A DNA stretch of 64,000 bases from Flavilitoribacter nigricans DSM 23189 = NBRC 102662 (GTDB lineage Bacteria; Bacteroidota; Bacteroidia; Chitinophagales; Saprospiraceae): NCBI RefSeq assembly GCF_002646595.1, contig NZ_PDUD01000019.1:235128-299127 (forward strand), in the 5' to 3' direction. The notes beneath the pieces are model-generated. The model was not told where the DNA came from, ran no database searches, and saw only the letters and a list, made by a program, of their open reading frames with translations. Position numbers and translations under genes: made by a program. Shown in pieces: positions 52,993-61,903 of the stretch. The stretch's first letter is position 1. The number at the start of each line of letters is the position of its first letter.

Positions 52993-53015
52993 GTACTTTT
53001 TTGCGCAAAAAGTAC
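52993..53015. repeat. GTACTTTTTTGCGCAAAAAGTAC palindrome
   Basis: A 23-base near-perfect palindrome lies at 52993-53015, with GTACTTTTT and AAAAAGTAC arms around TGCGC. It lies 110 bases before the hydrolase start at 53125. It may be a fragment of a dispersed repeat or an operator. The surrounding bases 52730-53124 hold no convincing gene. Confidence 0.5.
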
Positions 53016-53124
53016 TAAAAGGATTTAATGCAATTGCCCTGTGAAAAAGCCGGCGAATTTTGGGAACGACATATATTTGACTAATTTTCTCCGTATAAAC
53101 TGACCTGCACAAGCCTTGTAAATT

Positions 53125-53793
53125 ATGAGTGAATCCAAACGACTTAAGATCAAAGTATCGGAGGAGATCGGTTCGGTTTCCGCCATCCTGATCCAACCGG
53201 CCGATGCCCGGGCACTGCTGGTACTGAGCCACGGTGCCGGTGCGGGCATGGAACATACGTTTATGGAACAACTGGCCCAGCAGCTGGCCGTGCACCGGAT
53301 CGGCACCCTGCGTTTCAATTTCGCCTACATGGAAAGAGGCGGCGGACCGGACCGCCCTCCCAAAGCCCACCTGGCCATCCGGGCGGCAGTACAAGAAGCC
53401 GAAAAATACGCCGAGGGACTACCGCTACTGGCCGGAGGGAAATCCTTCGGTGGCCGGATGACCTCCCTCTTGGCCGCCACGGGTGGACTCGAATCAATTC
53501 AGGGGATTGTGTATTTCGGTTTTCCACTGCACGCGGCCGGTAAACCCGGCACCGAGCGGGCAGCTCATCTTTCCGACATTCCACAACCCCAGCTTTTCCT
53601 GCAGGGTACCCGCGACAACCTCGCCCGCTACGATCTAATCGAATCGGTATGCTCACAATTGGAGCGCGCCCGGCTGGTCCGGATGGAGGGCGGTGATCAC
53701 TCCTTTAAGACCTTGAAACGATCGGGAGTTACGCAGGAGGAAATGATCGACCAACTGGCGCGGGAGACCGCGGCCTTCGCACAATCTCTCTAA
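53125..53793 (+). CDS. small alpha/beta-hydrolase (KANL3/Tex30-like)
   Basis: The 222-aa cytoplasmic protein has the oxyanion motif LVLSHGAGAGMEHTFME, RFNFAYMERGGGPDRPP, the nucleophile elbow AGGKSFGGRMTSLLA (Ser ~110), GIVYFGFPLHAAGKPG, the acid in LFLQGTRDNLARYD and the His in MEGGDHSFKT. It belongs to the dienelactone-hydrolase-like Abhydrolase group typified by KANL3/Tex30. The substrate is unknown. A TMEM175-like channel gene follows 36 bases downstream on the same strand, so the two are probably co-transcribed. Confidence 0.85.
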   Translation: MSESKRLKIKVSEEIGSVSAILIQPADARALLVLSHGAGAGMEHTFMEQLAQQLAVHRIGTLRFNFAYMERGGGPDRPPKAHLAIRAAVQEAEKYAEGLPLLAGGKSFGGRMTSLLAATGGLESIQGIVYFGFPLHAAGKPGTERAAHLSDIPQPQLFLQGTRDNLARYDLIESVCSQLERARLVRMEGGDHSFKTLKRSGVTQEEMIDQLARETAAFAQSL

Positions 53794-53829
53794 AAAACGG
53801 TAGTCAACCTACGCCCTAATTTAGAAAAC

Positions 53830-54405
53830 ATGGAAAAGAACAGACTGGAAGCATTCAGCGACTGTGTACTGGCCATTGTGATCACCATCATGGTCCTGGA
53901 GATTAAAGTACCGCACGGTCACGAACTGGCCGATCTTCAGCCCCTGGTACCCGTATTTTTAAGCTATGTACTCAGCTTTATTTACCTGGGAATTTACTGG
54001 AACAATCACCACCACATGATGCATACCGTCCGGCAGGTCACCGGTGGTATTCTCTGGGCGAACCTACACCTGCTATTCTGGTTGTCCCTCATTCCCTTCG
54101 TTACCGGTTGGATGGGCGAAAATCATTTCAGCCCGCTACCGATGGCCCTGTACGGCATCATCCTACTGATGTGCGCTATTGCTTACTTCATCCTGCAATA
54201 CCTGATCATTCGCGCCCAGGGAGAAGATTCCATCCTGGCGCGGGCCATCGGACGCGACCTGAAAGGCAAGATATCGCCGGTCATTTACCTGATCGCTATT
54301 TTTTCCAGTTGGGTGAGTAGTTGGATTGCCGGGGCACTGTACGTACTGGTGGCCCTGATGTGGCTCATCCCCGATAAGCGGATCGAACGGGTGATCGAAA
54401 AATGA
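53830..54405 (+). CDS. TMEM175-family potassium channel protein
   Basis: The 191-aa integral membrane protein begins with the family hallmark NRLEAFSDCVLAIVITIMVLEIKVP (quoted in part as RLEAFSDCVLAIVITIMVL). The FSD motif and conserved Ile/Leu residues line the pore in known bacterial TMEM175. About six hydrophobic helices follow: PVFLSYVLSFIYLGIYWNN, ILWANLHLLFWLSLIPFVTG, ALYGIILLMCAIAYFILQYL, then two more near the C-terminus. The length fits the bacterial single-repeat type, which assembles as a tetramer. The gene lies 36 bases after the hydrolase gene and is followed by a terminator hairpin. Confidence 0.88.
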   Translation: MEKNRLEAFSDCVLAIVITIMVLEIKVPHGHELADLQPLVPVFLSYVLSFIYLGIYWNNHHHMMHTVRQVTGGILWANLHLLFWLSLIPFVTGWMGENHFSPLPMALYGIILLMCAIAYFILQYLIIRAQGEDSILARAIGRDLKGKISPVIYLIAIFSSWVSSWIAGALYVLVALMWLIPDKRIERVIEK

Positions 54406-54407
54406 GC

Positions 54408-54432
54408 GGGACCGGCTTTTTATTCCGGTCCC
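54408..54432. terminator. terminator hairpin between TMEM175 and pirin genes
   Basis: GGGACCGG (54408-54415) and CCGGTCCC (54425-54432) form a perfect 8-bp stem with the loop CTTTTTATT. It starts two bases after the TMEM175 stop and precedes the convergent pirin gene end at 54453. It could serve both directions. Confidence 0.75.
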
Positions 54433-54452
54433 GATAGGTTGTTTGGGAAAGA

Positions 54453-55469
54453 TTATTTCTCTACGACCTTGCCGTCGGCGTATTTCGCAAAACGCCCCCG
54501 ATCCGGACCGTGCGTCTGGTCGGCGCGGGACCAGGGCCAGCCACCAAACTGATCCTGCTGGTAATTCCGAAAGGCCTGCTGAATATCGCCCTGACTATTG
54601 CCTACAAACGGCCCGTGCTGTACGACCGGTTCGTCGATCGGCCGCCCCTGCAGGAACAACATAAAAGAAGGTTCGGAACCGTTTATCAGAGTGGTCGCTT
54701 CCCCTGCCTTTAACTGGATCGTATGTTGGGAACGAACGGCCTGTCCGTCCACCTGCAGTTGATCCCCACGATAATAGTGTAGATCCCTTTTGAGGGCGGG
54801 GTCACCCGCCGGGATGGTCCACTCCGCTCCGGGAGCAAGTTCGATCGTCCAGATATTCACCTGGTTTTCGGGATCAGCTGCCCAGGAATTCGGCGAAACC
54901 ACCGGTGCCTCCAGATCGCCGAGGCGACCGGAAATGATCTTAACCGAAATGGCATTACCTTGTGCGTCTTCCGCCTGGTAGTGCGGCACCTGATCCGACC
55001 AGAGCATGGCAAAGTGGGGTTCTACCTTTTTGCTGGCCCGGGGTAGGTTCAGCCAGATCTGGAACAATTCCAGCTGATTGCCGCCATCCCGGTTCAGCAG
55101 CGGGAACATCTCCGAGTGCTGCACCCCTTTTCCGGCGGTCATCCACTGCACGTCGCCGTTGCCGAATCGACCGGCGGCGCCCAATGAATCGGCGTGATCG
55201 ACCAGTCCTTTGGTCACGATGGTAACCGTTTCAAAACCAACGTGGGGATGCGCGGGAAAACCCGGAACCGTTTGCCCGTGGTACATGCGCCATTCCTGAT
55301 TGGGATTGAAATCCTGCCCGATACTGCGACCGGCCAGCGAAGCAGCGGGTCCGAGCTGTTCATTACCCGCCGGAAAGGTATCATTATGGTAGGCACAAAA
55401 AAGAAAAGGGTCGCTGGTTTGCCAGGGAAAGCCCAATGGTTTTATATTGAGGACGGAATTATTGCTCAT
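54453..55469 (-). CDS. pirin-family bicupin protein
   Basis: The 338-aa protein has the pirin N-terminal cupin: [59 protein letters not shown], with the conserved His-His-His-Glu iron ligands. The pirin C-terminal cupin contains [20 protein letters not shown] and [20 protein letters not shown]. Known pirins bind Fe; some have quercetinase activity and others act as regulators. The role here is unknown. It is divergent from the sulfatase-fusion gene across a palindromic repeat. Confidence 0.93.
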   Translation of the reverse strand: MSNNSVLNIKPLGFPWQTSDPFLFCAYHNDTFPAGNEQLGPAASLAGRSIGQDFNPNQEWRMYHGQTVPGFPAHPHVGFETVTIVTKGLVDHADSLGAAGRFGNGDVQWMTAGKGVQHSEMFPLLNRDGGNQLELFQIWLNLPRASKKVEPHFAMLWSDQVPHYQAEDAQGNAISVKIISGRLGDLEAPVVSPNSWAADPENQVNIWTIELAPGAEWTIPAGDPALKRDLHYYRGDQLQVDGQAVRSQHTIQLKAGEATTLINGSEPSFMLFLQGRPIDEPVVQHGPFVGNSQGDIQQAFRNYQQDQFGGWPWSRADQTHGPDRGRFAKYADGKVVEK

Positions 55470-55480
55470 TTTTATACTAT

Positions 55481-55612
55481 AGCTCTGACCTCAGGCCGGA
55501 GCGGGTGAACTAATCTACCGACCGGTAGTACTGCCGGTCAAGAATCAATGTTCGACTTTTTCCGAAGTCATAGATTCTTGATCCGCGTTAGTAGAGGTCG
55601 GAATTACAACAA
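55481..55612. repeat. palindromic repeat cluster related to the SusC-SusD gap element
   Basis: GCTCTGACC-tca-GGCCGGAGC (55481-55502) resembles CTCCGACCTCTGGTCGGAG at 34089. GACCGG-tagtact-gCCGGTC follows, then TCAAGAATC against GATTCTTGA around a ~30-base loop, and finally GTTAGTAGAGGTCGGA, an inverted match to the TCCGACCTC end. It lies in the divergent gap between the pirin gene and the sulfatase fusion. The two occurrences in one window suggest a dispersed family. Confidence 0.55.
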
Positions 55613-55659
55613 TAACAGACTAGCCCCGACTTTTGTTGATCAAAACGAAACCAACGGAC

Positions 55660-58600
55660 ATGATAAAGATCAAACTTTCACCGGCCCTGGCCTGCCTGGC
55701 CGGTATTCTGCTGCTTAGCCTGCCGGCAATGGCCCAGGAGCGCCCCAACATCGTGTGGGTCGTCTCCGAAGACAACTCCATGCACTATCTGCAATTGTAC
55801 AATGAGAACGGAGGAACTCCGATGCCCAATATTGAGGCACTGGCCCGGCAGGGACTCGTTTTCAACCACGCTTTTTCCCAGGCACCGGTATGTTCCGTGG
55901 CGCGCAGCACCCTGATCTCCGGCAGTTTTGCGCCGCGCATCGGTGCCCAGTACCACCGCGCTACCGAACGCGTGCCCATGCCCGAGGGGCAGGAGATGTT
56001 CCCGCATTATCTGCGCCAGGCCGGCTATTACACCACCAATAATGCCAAAGAGGATTACAACATGATGAAGTCCGACGGGGTTTGGGATGCCTCCGGGCGC
56101 CGGGCGACATACCGGGATCGCAAGGAAGGACAGCCCTTCTTCCATGTGCAAAACTTCGGCACCACCCACGAAGGGCAACTGCACTTCACCACCGAGGAAA
56201 TGAAGACCCAAAAGACCAGCCGGGACCCAGACGAGTTTACGCCCTTCCCCTATCATCCCAATACGCCGCTCTTTCGTTATACCTACGCCAAATACTACGA
56301 CCTCCACCAAAAAGTAGACCAGCAGATCGGGGAATTTATCGATCAACTGGAAGCGGACGGCCTCATGGAAAATACCTTCATTTTTTACTACGGCGATCAC
56401 GGTGGGGTGCTGCCCCGGAGCAAAGGCTACATCTACGAAAGCGGGCTGCACGTACCGCTGGTGGTATATGTGCCGGAAAAGTGGAAACATCTGGTACCCG
56501 CCGAACCGGGCAGCAGCCTGGACGGCTTTGTCCAGTTTATGGACTTCGGCCCCACGGTCTTAAACCTGGCCGGTGTAAACGTACCGGACAAGATGGACGG
56601 CCAACCTTTTCTGGGTAAAGGGGTGAGTAAAGAAGAACTCGAATCCCGGGATGTGACCTTCAGCTACGCCGATCGCTTTGACGAAAAGTACGATCTGGTA
56701 CGGGCCGTTCGCAAGGGCAATCTCAAGTACATGCGTAATTTTCAGCCCTTCAACATCGATGGACTTTACAATTTTTACCGTTTCCGGATGCTGGCCTACC
56801 AGGAATGGCGGGAGCTATATGACGCCGGTGAATTGAACGCCGTGCAACGCCAATTTTTCGAAGCACGACCTCCGGAAGCGCTCTACGATCTGGAAAAAGA
56901 TCCGCACGAAACCAACAACCTGGCTAACGATCCATTTTACCAGACCCAACTCCTCGAACTGCGCGGTTTATTGCAGCAACAACTAAAATCGCTACCGGAC
57001 CTGAGTTTTTTCCCGGAATCCGAATTCCTGGCCCGGGCTACGGATAATCCGGTACAATTCGGTCGTCAAAACCGCCGACTGATCCGCGAACTCATCGATA
57101 TCGCCGATCTCAGCCTGCTGCCCTTCCAAAGGGCCCGGCCGGCCATCGCGAAGGCGCTGAGTTCCGAGGAACCGATGAAACGTTACTGGGCTCTGATCAC
57201 CTGCAGTAGTTTCGGGGCTGCCGCCGAGCCTTTTTACGACATCGCCCTCCAACTCGCTACCGAAGATCCCCACCGGCTGGTGCGGGTACGGGCGGCTGAG
57301 TTTTTATCGCTCACCGGAAAATCAACACCGGAATCCGTTTTGGTGGATGCCGTCGCTACCGCCGACTCCCCTACCGAAGCCAACCTGATCCTGAATACGC
57401 TGGCCCTGCTCAAGGATAGTCGCGATATCGACATTAATATTCCTGATTTCAAGATCCGTCCGGAGTTCCTGAGTATGCCGGGAGGGCTGGCCGGCTGGCG
57501 GCTCGCCCATCTGGCCGAGGGCACTCACCCCCGTTTACTGGTGCTGACCGATATCGGCGGTGACCCGGACGATACGCAATCCCTAATCCGGCTGCTGACC
57601 CACGCTAATGAATTTGAGATCGAAGGACTGATCGCATCGGCTTCCGGCACCCCGGGAGAGTTAGAAGAAAAAGTCGTCCGTCCGGATCTCATCCGGGAGA
57701 TCGTAAGAGCCTACGGACAGGTAGAACGATCCCTGAAAACCCACAGTCCTTCCTTCCCGCAGGCCCATACGCTGCAGAATCTGATCAAAAGCGGCAACCC
57801 GGAACGCGGCTGGGAACAGGTAGGTGCGGGGCACGATACCGAGGGCTCAGCCTGGATCATTAAAACGGTGGACCGGACCGACGAACGCCCGCTGAATATC
57901 AGTATCTGGGGTGGCCAGACCGATCTGGCCCAGGCGCTCTGGCGAGTCAAGAACGATCGCAGTCCGGAAGCCTATGAGGCTTTTGTAAGCAAAATCCGGA
58001 TCTACGATATTGCGGACCAGGACGGCATTTTCCCACAGATGCAGAAAAGTTTTCCCGGCCTTTGGTACATCCTCAATAAGGCCCCGGAAAATGAAGATAA
58101 ACGCAATGCCGCCTTCCGCGGCATGTATCTGGGCGGAGACGAAAGCCTCACTTCCGCCGACTGGTTCGTAGCGAACGTACTGGAAGAGCACGGTCCTCTC
58201 GGGGCCCTGTATCCGCAGAAGACCTGGACCGCTCCCAATCCGCACGGTCTGATGAAGGAAGGCGATACGCCGTCCTGGTTCTACTTTTTCAATAACGGTC
58301 TGGAAACCCCCACACATCCGGATTACGGGGGCTGGGGAGGTCGGTTCCGTCAATCTGATAACGGCTACTATACGGATGCCCCGGATGTGCTCGGTGGAAA
58401 ACCTTCGGCCAGGATCAGCGTTTCCCGCTGGCGGCCCGATTATCAGCGGGAATTTGCGGCCCGCATGGACTGGTGTGTCCTGGACTATGCCGCGGCCAAT
58501 CATCCGCCCCAATTCCTGGAAGCGGCCGCTACGCAGATGCTCAGCGCAGAGGCCGGACAAACCATTACCATCACCCCCCCGGCGGTGCGGGATCCGGATG

Positions 58601-58809
58601 GGGATGAACTGAAATTTGCCTGGAATTTTTATCCGGAGGCCGGAACTTTTACCGGGAAATTACCCGAAATAAATGCCAAAGAGGACCGGGCCAGCTTCCG
58701 TTTACCGCCGGCAAGTACCGGGAAAAGCTTACATTTGATACTGACGGTAAGCGACGACGGAGTACCGGCCCTGGTACGTTACCAGCGATATATTATTCAG
58801 GTTAACTGA
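55660..58809 (+). CDS. sulfatase fused to DUF1593/Sde182-like nucleoside-hydrolase-like domain
   Basis: The start at 55660 gives the signal MIKIKLSPALACLAGILLLS, ending LPAMAQ. Residues ~28-480 are a type I sulfatase: VWVVSEDNSMHYLQL, the formylglycine site C78-S-V-A-R82 in APVCSVARSTLISGSF, FYYGDHGGVLPRSKG. Residues ~490-615 are helical, HEAT-like (AEFLSLTGKSTPESVLVDAV). Residues ~625-940 are DUF1593: LLVLTDIGGDPDDTQSLIRL with the Asp cluster D631-D638, IEGLIASASGTPGELEE, and SIWGGQTDLAQALWRV. Residues ~947-1049 resemble the Sde182 C-terminal domain (NHPPQFLEAAATQ, PDGDELKFAWNFYPEAG). At 1049 aa it is about twice a normal sulfatase. There is no second signal peptide, so it reads as a true in-frame fusion. 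Confidence 0.9.
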   Translation: MIKIKLSPALACLAGILLLSLPAMAQERPNIVWVVSEDNSMHYLQLYNENGGTPMPNIEALARQGLVFNHAFSQAPVCSVARSTLISGSFAPRIGAQYHRATERVPMPEGQEMFPHYLRQAGYYTTNNAKEDYNMMKSDGVWDASGRRATYRDRKEGQPFFHVQNFGTTHEGQLHFTTEEMKTQKTSRDPDEFTPFPYHPNTPLFRYTYAKYYDLHQKVDQQIGEFIDQLEADGLMENTFIFYYGDHGGVLPRSKGYIYESGLHVPLVVYVPEKWKHLVPAEPGSSLDGFVQFMDFGPTVLNLAGVNVPDKMDGQPFLGKGVSKEELESRDVTFSYADRFDEKYDLVRAVRKGNLKYMRNFQPFNIDGLYNFYRFRMLAYQEWRELYDAGELNAVQRQFFEARPPEALYDLEKDPHETNNLANDPFYQTQLLELRGLLQQQLKSLPDLSFFPESEFLARATDNPVQFGRQNRRLIRELIDIADLSLLPFQRARPAIAKALSSEEPMKRYWALITCSSFGAAAEPFYDIALQLATEDPHRLVRVRAAEFLSLTGKSTPESVLVDAVATADSPTEANLILNTLALLKDSRDIDINIPDFKIRPEFLSMPGGLAGWRLAHLAEGTHPRLLVLTDIGGDPDDTQSLIRLLTHANEFEIEGLIASASGTPGELEEKVVRPDLIREIVRAYGQVERSLKTHSPSFPQAHTLQNLIKSGNPERGWEQVGAGHDTEGSAWIIKTVDRTDERPLNISIWGGQTDLAQALWRVKNDRSPEAYEAFVSKIRIYDIADQDGIFPQMQKSFPGLWYILNKAPENEDKRNAAFRGMYLGGDESLTSADWFVANVLEEHGPLGALYPQKTWTAPNPHGLMKEGDTPSWFYFFNNGLETPTHPDYGGWGGRFRQSDNGYYTDAPDVLGGKPSARISVSRWRPDYQREFAARMDWCVLDYAAANHPPQFLEAAATQMLSAEAGQTITITPPAVRDPDGDELKFAWNFYPEAGTFTGKLPEINAKEDRASFRLPPASTGKSLHLILTVSDDGVPALVRYQRYIIQVN

Positions 58810-58942
58810 TCGGAAAGGATCGTGGAATGACGGATGTTTTAGGATATGATCGTGATCACATAGAATGTTTCAATTGCGCTAAAAAAAGGAACGCAGCCAC
58901 TGCCAGTCCGGCACCGGCTGCCAACTACCAAGCACAACTATT

Positions 58943-59359
58943 ATGACACATCAGGAAATTCAAAAAGCCGCCCGCAAAAAAGTAGAGGCCAAAAAGTCTT
59001 TTTATATCCTGGCACTGGTTTTTGGTGCGCTGTCCATCATTATCCTGTTAATCATGGCCTTTATTCGGTTTAAATTTGATCCGCCGATCGGGGAATATTT
59101 CTGGTTACTGATCCCGGTCGTAGGCTTTGCGCTAGTACTCGGTATTTTGTATCTCAGTATATTTAGGATCCCCCGTAGCCGGCTTGCGGGAGATGACAAT
59201 TGGGAAGAAAGGCAATTGAAGGTGGAAATACAGCGGTTATACCGGCGGGAGGGTATGAGTCCGCCCCGCGAATCGAAACTGAGCGATGAAGACCGACTCG
59301 AACTTAAAGAGCTGGAACGCCTCAAACAAAAATGGGAAGGAAAAGATGATCTGGTTTAA
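58943..59359 (+). CDS. small two-helix membrane protein with charged tail
   Basis: The 138-aa protein has two hydrophobic helices (SFYILALVFGALSIIILLIMAF at ~19-40, quoted in part, and EYFWLLIPVVGFALVLGILY at ~52-72), then a highly charged, probably helical C-terminus (EERQLKVEIQRLYRREG, LSDEDRLELKELERLKQKW). This resembles the '2TM domain' proteins common in Bacteroidota. Function is unknown. It lies between the sulfatase fusion and the DUF1080 lipoprotein, all on the plus strand, and may be co-transcribed with the latter (39 bases apart). Confidence 0.7.
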   Translation: MTHQEIQKAARKKVEAKKSFYILALVFGALSIIILLIMAFIRFKFDPPIGEYFWLLIPVVGFALVLGILYLSIFRIPRSRLAGDDNWEERQLKVEIQRLYRREGMSPPRESKLSDEDRLELKELERLKQKWEGKDDLV

Positions 59360-59398
59360 TACCTGCTATATCACCAACTTTTAAACAACAACTTTTTT

Positions 59399-60040
59399 AT
59401 GAAAAATCACTTATTTCTGGGTGCGCTGGCCATCTTATTACTGGCTTCCTGCGGCACCTCCAAAGATGCTAAATCCGGTTGGGTCAGCATCTTTGACGGC
59501 AAATCCTTAAACGGCTGGAAGCTCAACGAAAATCCGGAGACTTTCCGGATCGAAGACGGCGCTATCGTAGCCAACGGCGAACGGTCCCACCTCTTTTACG
59601 ACGGGCCAGTTGCTGATCACAACTTTAAGAACTTCGAATTTAAGGCGCAGGTCATGACCAAGCCCAATTCCAATGCCGGCATCTACTTCCACACGGCTTA
59701 CCAGCCCGAAGGCTGGCCGTCCAAGGGCTACGAAGTGCAGGTGAACAACAGTCATTCCGACTGGCGGCGCACCGGTGGTTTGTACGCCATTGACGACGTC
59801 CGGGACCCACCCGCCAAGGATAACGAATGGTTTACGCAGCACATCATCGTCAACGGCAAACACGTGCAGGTAATGATCGACGGTAAAACGGTAGTGGACT
59901 ACACCGAGCCGGATAATCCGGACCGCCCGGACGGCATGAAGAACCGACTGATCTCCAGCGGCACTTTTGCCCTGCAGGGCCACGATGCCGGCAGCACCGT
60001 TTACTTTAAAGACATTATGGTGAAAGTACTGCCGGACTAA
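59399..60040 (+). CDS. DUF1080 (3-keto-disaccharide hydrolase-like) lipoprotein
   Basis: The 213-aa lipoprotein has a signal MKNHLFLGALAILLLASC (Cys18). The concanavalin-like DUF1080 domain includes GWVSIFDGKSLNGWKLNENP, NFEFKAQVMTKPNSNAGIYF, GYEVQVNNSHSDWRRTGGLY and HVQVMIDGKTVVDYTEPDNP. The family is PF06439; characterised members bind or hydrolyse 3-keto-glycosides and are common in Bacteroidota and Planctomycetes glycan loci. It is followed 75 bases later by another sulfatase on the same strand, consistent with a shared carbohydrate role (inference). Confidence 0.92.
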   Translation: MKNHLFLGALAILLLASCGTSKDAKSGWVSIFDGKSLNGWKLNENPETFRIEDGAIVANGERSHLFYDGPVADHNFKNFEFKAQVMTKPNSNAGIYFHTAYQPEGWPSKGYEVQVNNSHSDWRRTGGLYAIDDVRDPPAKDNEWFTQHIIVNGKHVQVMIDGKTVVDYTEPDNPDRPDGMKNRLISSGTFALQGHDAGSTVYFKDIMVKVLPD

Positions 60041-60115
60041 GCGGCGTACAGGTTGGTGCAGGTTTGCCGATCGTCCTTTTTTTTGTAAATCTGCACCAAT
60101 CAAACCTTCTCCGCG

Positions 60116-61894
60116 ATGATGAAATTTTTGCTTAGTGGTTCTGCCACTATTCTTACCTTGCTAATATCTTGCGGATCTCCCTCGCAATCCGAGCCATCAC
60201 GGCCCAATATTCTCCTGATCCTGGCCGATGATATGGGCTACGGCGATGTTGCCGGTGCCGGCAATCCCTACCTGCGGACCCCGAATCTGGACCGTTTGGC
60301 GCGCAGTGGAGTGCAATTCACCAACTTTTACGTTTCTTCCGTCTGTGCGACTACCCGGGCGAGCCTGCTCACCGGGCGCTACCACCAGCGTACGCACGTA
60401 CGCAGTGTGACCAACGGATACGAAACCCTAAATCCCGAAGAAAAAACCATCGCCGAATACCTGCAACCTGCGGGTTATCGCACAGCGATATTCGGTAAAT
60501 GGCATCTCGGGGAATACTATCCCAGTCTGCCGAACGCCCAGGGCTTTGATGAATTTCTGGGCTTCCGTACCGGTCACACCGCTGATTATTACGATCCGGT
60601 GCTGGAACACAACGGCCGCCCGGAAGCTCAGCGCGGGCACATTACCGAAGTACTGACCGATAAGGCCCTGCAATTCATGCAAAAAGATGCCGCTGACCCG
60701 TTTTTCTGCTACCTCGCTTACAATGCACCACATACGCCGCTGCAGGTGGATACCAACTGGTGGCAGCCATACGCCGAACAGGGGCTGGAAGAACGCACCG
60801 CCCGCGTTTACGGCCTGATCGAACAACTGGATCAAAACGTGGGTCGCATCCTGGATCAACTCACCCGGGAAGGGCTACTCGAAGAAACCATCATTATTTT
60901 TATGAGCGATAACGGCCCGATCAGCGGATGGCAGATCCCTCAGGAAAAAATGCGTTTTAATGCTGGACTACGGGATCAGAAATTCTCCGTTTTTGAAGGA
61001 GGTATCCGAACTCAGTCTTTCTGGAGCTGGGCGGGTCATTGGACGGAAAATCAAAGCATTCCTACCGTGGCGGCACATATCGATGTTTTACCGACCTTAC
61101 TGGATATCACGGGCATAACCAGCGATACTCCGGAGAAGCGGATCGATGGTCAAAGTCTGCAGGGGTTACTTGCAGGTGGTGCTCCCCCCGATGAGCGCAT
61201 TGTCTTTCAGAATTTTGCCTTAAGTACACTGGGTAATACCGAACCCTATCCGGGGGGAATTGCCCGAAAAGGCCCCTGGAAAATGGTGAACGGTGAGCAC
61301 CTCTACCAACTGGATGACGATCCGGGGGAATCTACGGATCTGGCGGAGCAACGGCCCGAGATCTTTAACGAGTTAAAAACTGCTTACCAAAACTGGTGGG
61401 ACGGCATACTGGAGGAAAATAATCTACAGGTCTCTCCTATTCCTCTGGGTTATCCGCAGGCGGATTCGGTATTTATCCAACCCCACCACGCCCGGGCTTC
61501 CGGTGGACTGATCTTTCTCGGTAAAAGAGGCCTGGAGGGCGAACGGATCGGCTCCCATCCCAGCGGTGTGGACGGCGATTGGCTGAGTAACTGGCAAACC
61601 CCCGAAGACCGGGCCAGCTGGCCGGCAGCCTTTGTCGAGTCCGGTAGTTACGAATTTGGTATTCTGGCCCGCTACCAGCATAGCGATGGACCTTCGATCG
61701 AGCTGGAAGTGCAGGTGGGTACTGCCAGCCTCACAAAAGTACTCCCGGAGCAACCCCAGGCGGAAAGCTGGTCGTACTATTCACTGGGACAAATGGAGCT
61801 TCCCGCAATCAAGGATACGCTGAGTTTATCCCTGGTAACAAGCCAACCGAATCCGGGACTGGAAATCAAAGAACTGGTCGTAATAAAAAAATGA
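60116..61894 (+). CDS. type I sulfatase, lipoprotein, CATTR motif, with C-terminal beta domain
   Basis: The signal MMKFLLSGSATILTLLISC carries a lipoprotein Cys at 19 (the second Met is an equally good start). ILADDMGYGDVAGAGNPYLR is the canonical metal-binding N-terminus, and C77-A-T-T-R81 in VSSVCATTRASLLTGRYHQR is the formylglycine site, with Thr where Pro or Ala is usual. FGKWHLGEYYP, FFCYLAYNAPHTPLQ, FMSDNGPISGW and FEGGIRTQSFWSWAG follow. After ~450 residues an extra ~140-aa beta-rich part (SYEFGILARYQHSDGPSIEL) may bind carbohydrate. Total 592 aa. The four sulfatases of this window all differ from one another in motif. Confidence 0.93.
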   Translation: MMKFLLSGSATILTLLISCGSPSQSEPSRPNILLILADDMGYGDVAGAGNPYLRTPNLDRLARSGVQFTNFYVSSVCATTRASLLTGRYHQRTHVRSVTNGYETLNPEEKTIAEYLQPAGYRTAIFGKWHLGEYYPSLPNAQGFDEFLGFRTGHTADYYDPVLEHNGRPEAQRGHITEVLTDKALQFMQKDAADPFFCYLAYNAPHTPLQVDTNWWQPYAEQGLEERTARVYGLIEQLDQNVGRILDQLTREGLLEETIIIFMSDNGPISGWQIPQEKMRFNAGLRDQKFSVFEGGIRTQSFWSWAGHWTENQSIPTVAAHIDVLPTLLDITGITSDTPEKRIDGQSLQGLLAGGAPPDERIVFQNFALSTLGNTEPYPGGIARKGPWKMVNGEHLYQLDDDPGESTDLAEQRPEIFNELKTAYQNWWDGILEENNLQVSPIPLGYPQADSVFIQPHHARASGGLIFLGKRGLEGERIGSHPSGVDGDWLSNWQTPEDRASWPAAFVESGSYEFGILARYQHSDGPSIELEVQVGTASLTKVLPEQPQAESWSYYSLGQMELPAIKDTLSLSLVTSQPNPGLEIKELVVIKK

Positions 61895-61903
61895 CCGGCC
61901 CAT

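Noticed and set aside
52894-53394. A 166-codon minus-strand frame overlapping the hydrolase at 53125
   Set aside because: It overlaps a clear alpha/beta-hydrolase on the other strand and has no domain; long antisense frames are common in this GC-rich DNA.
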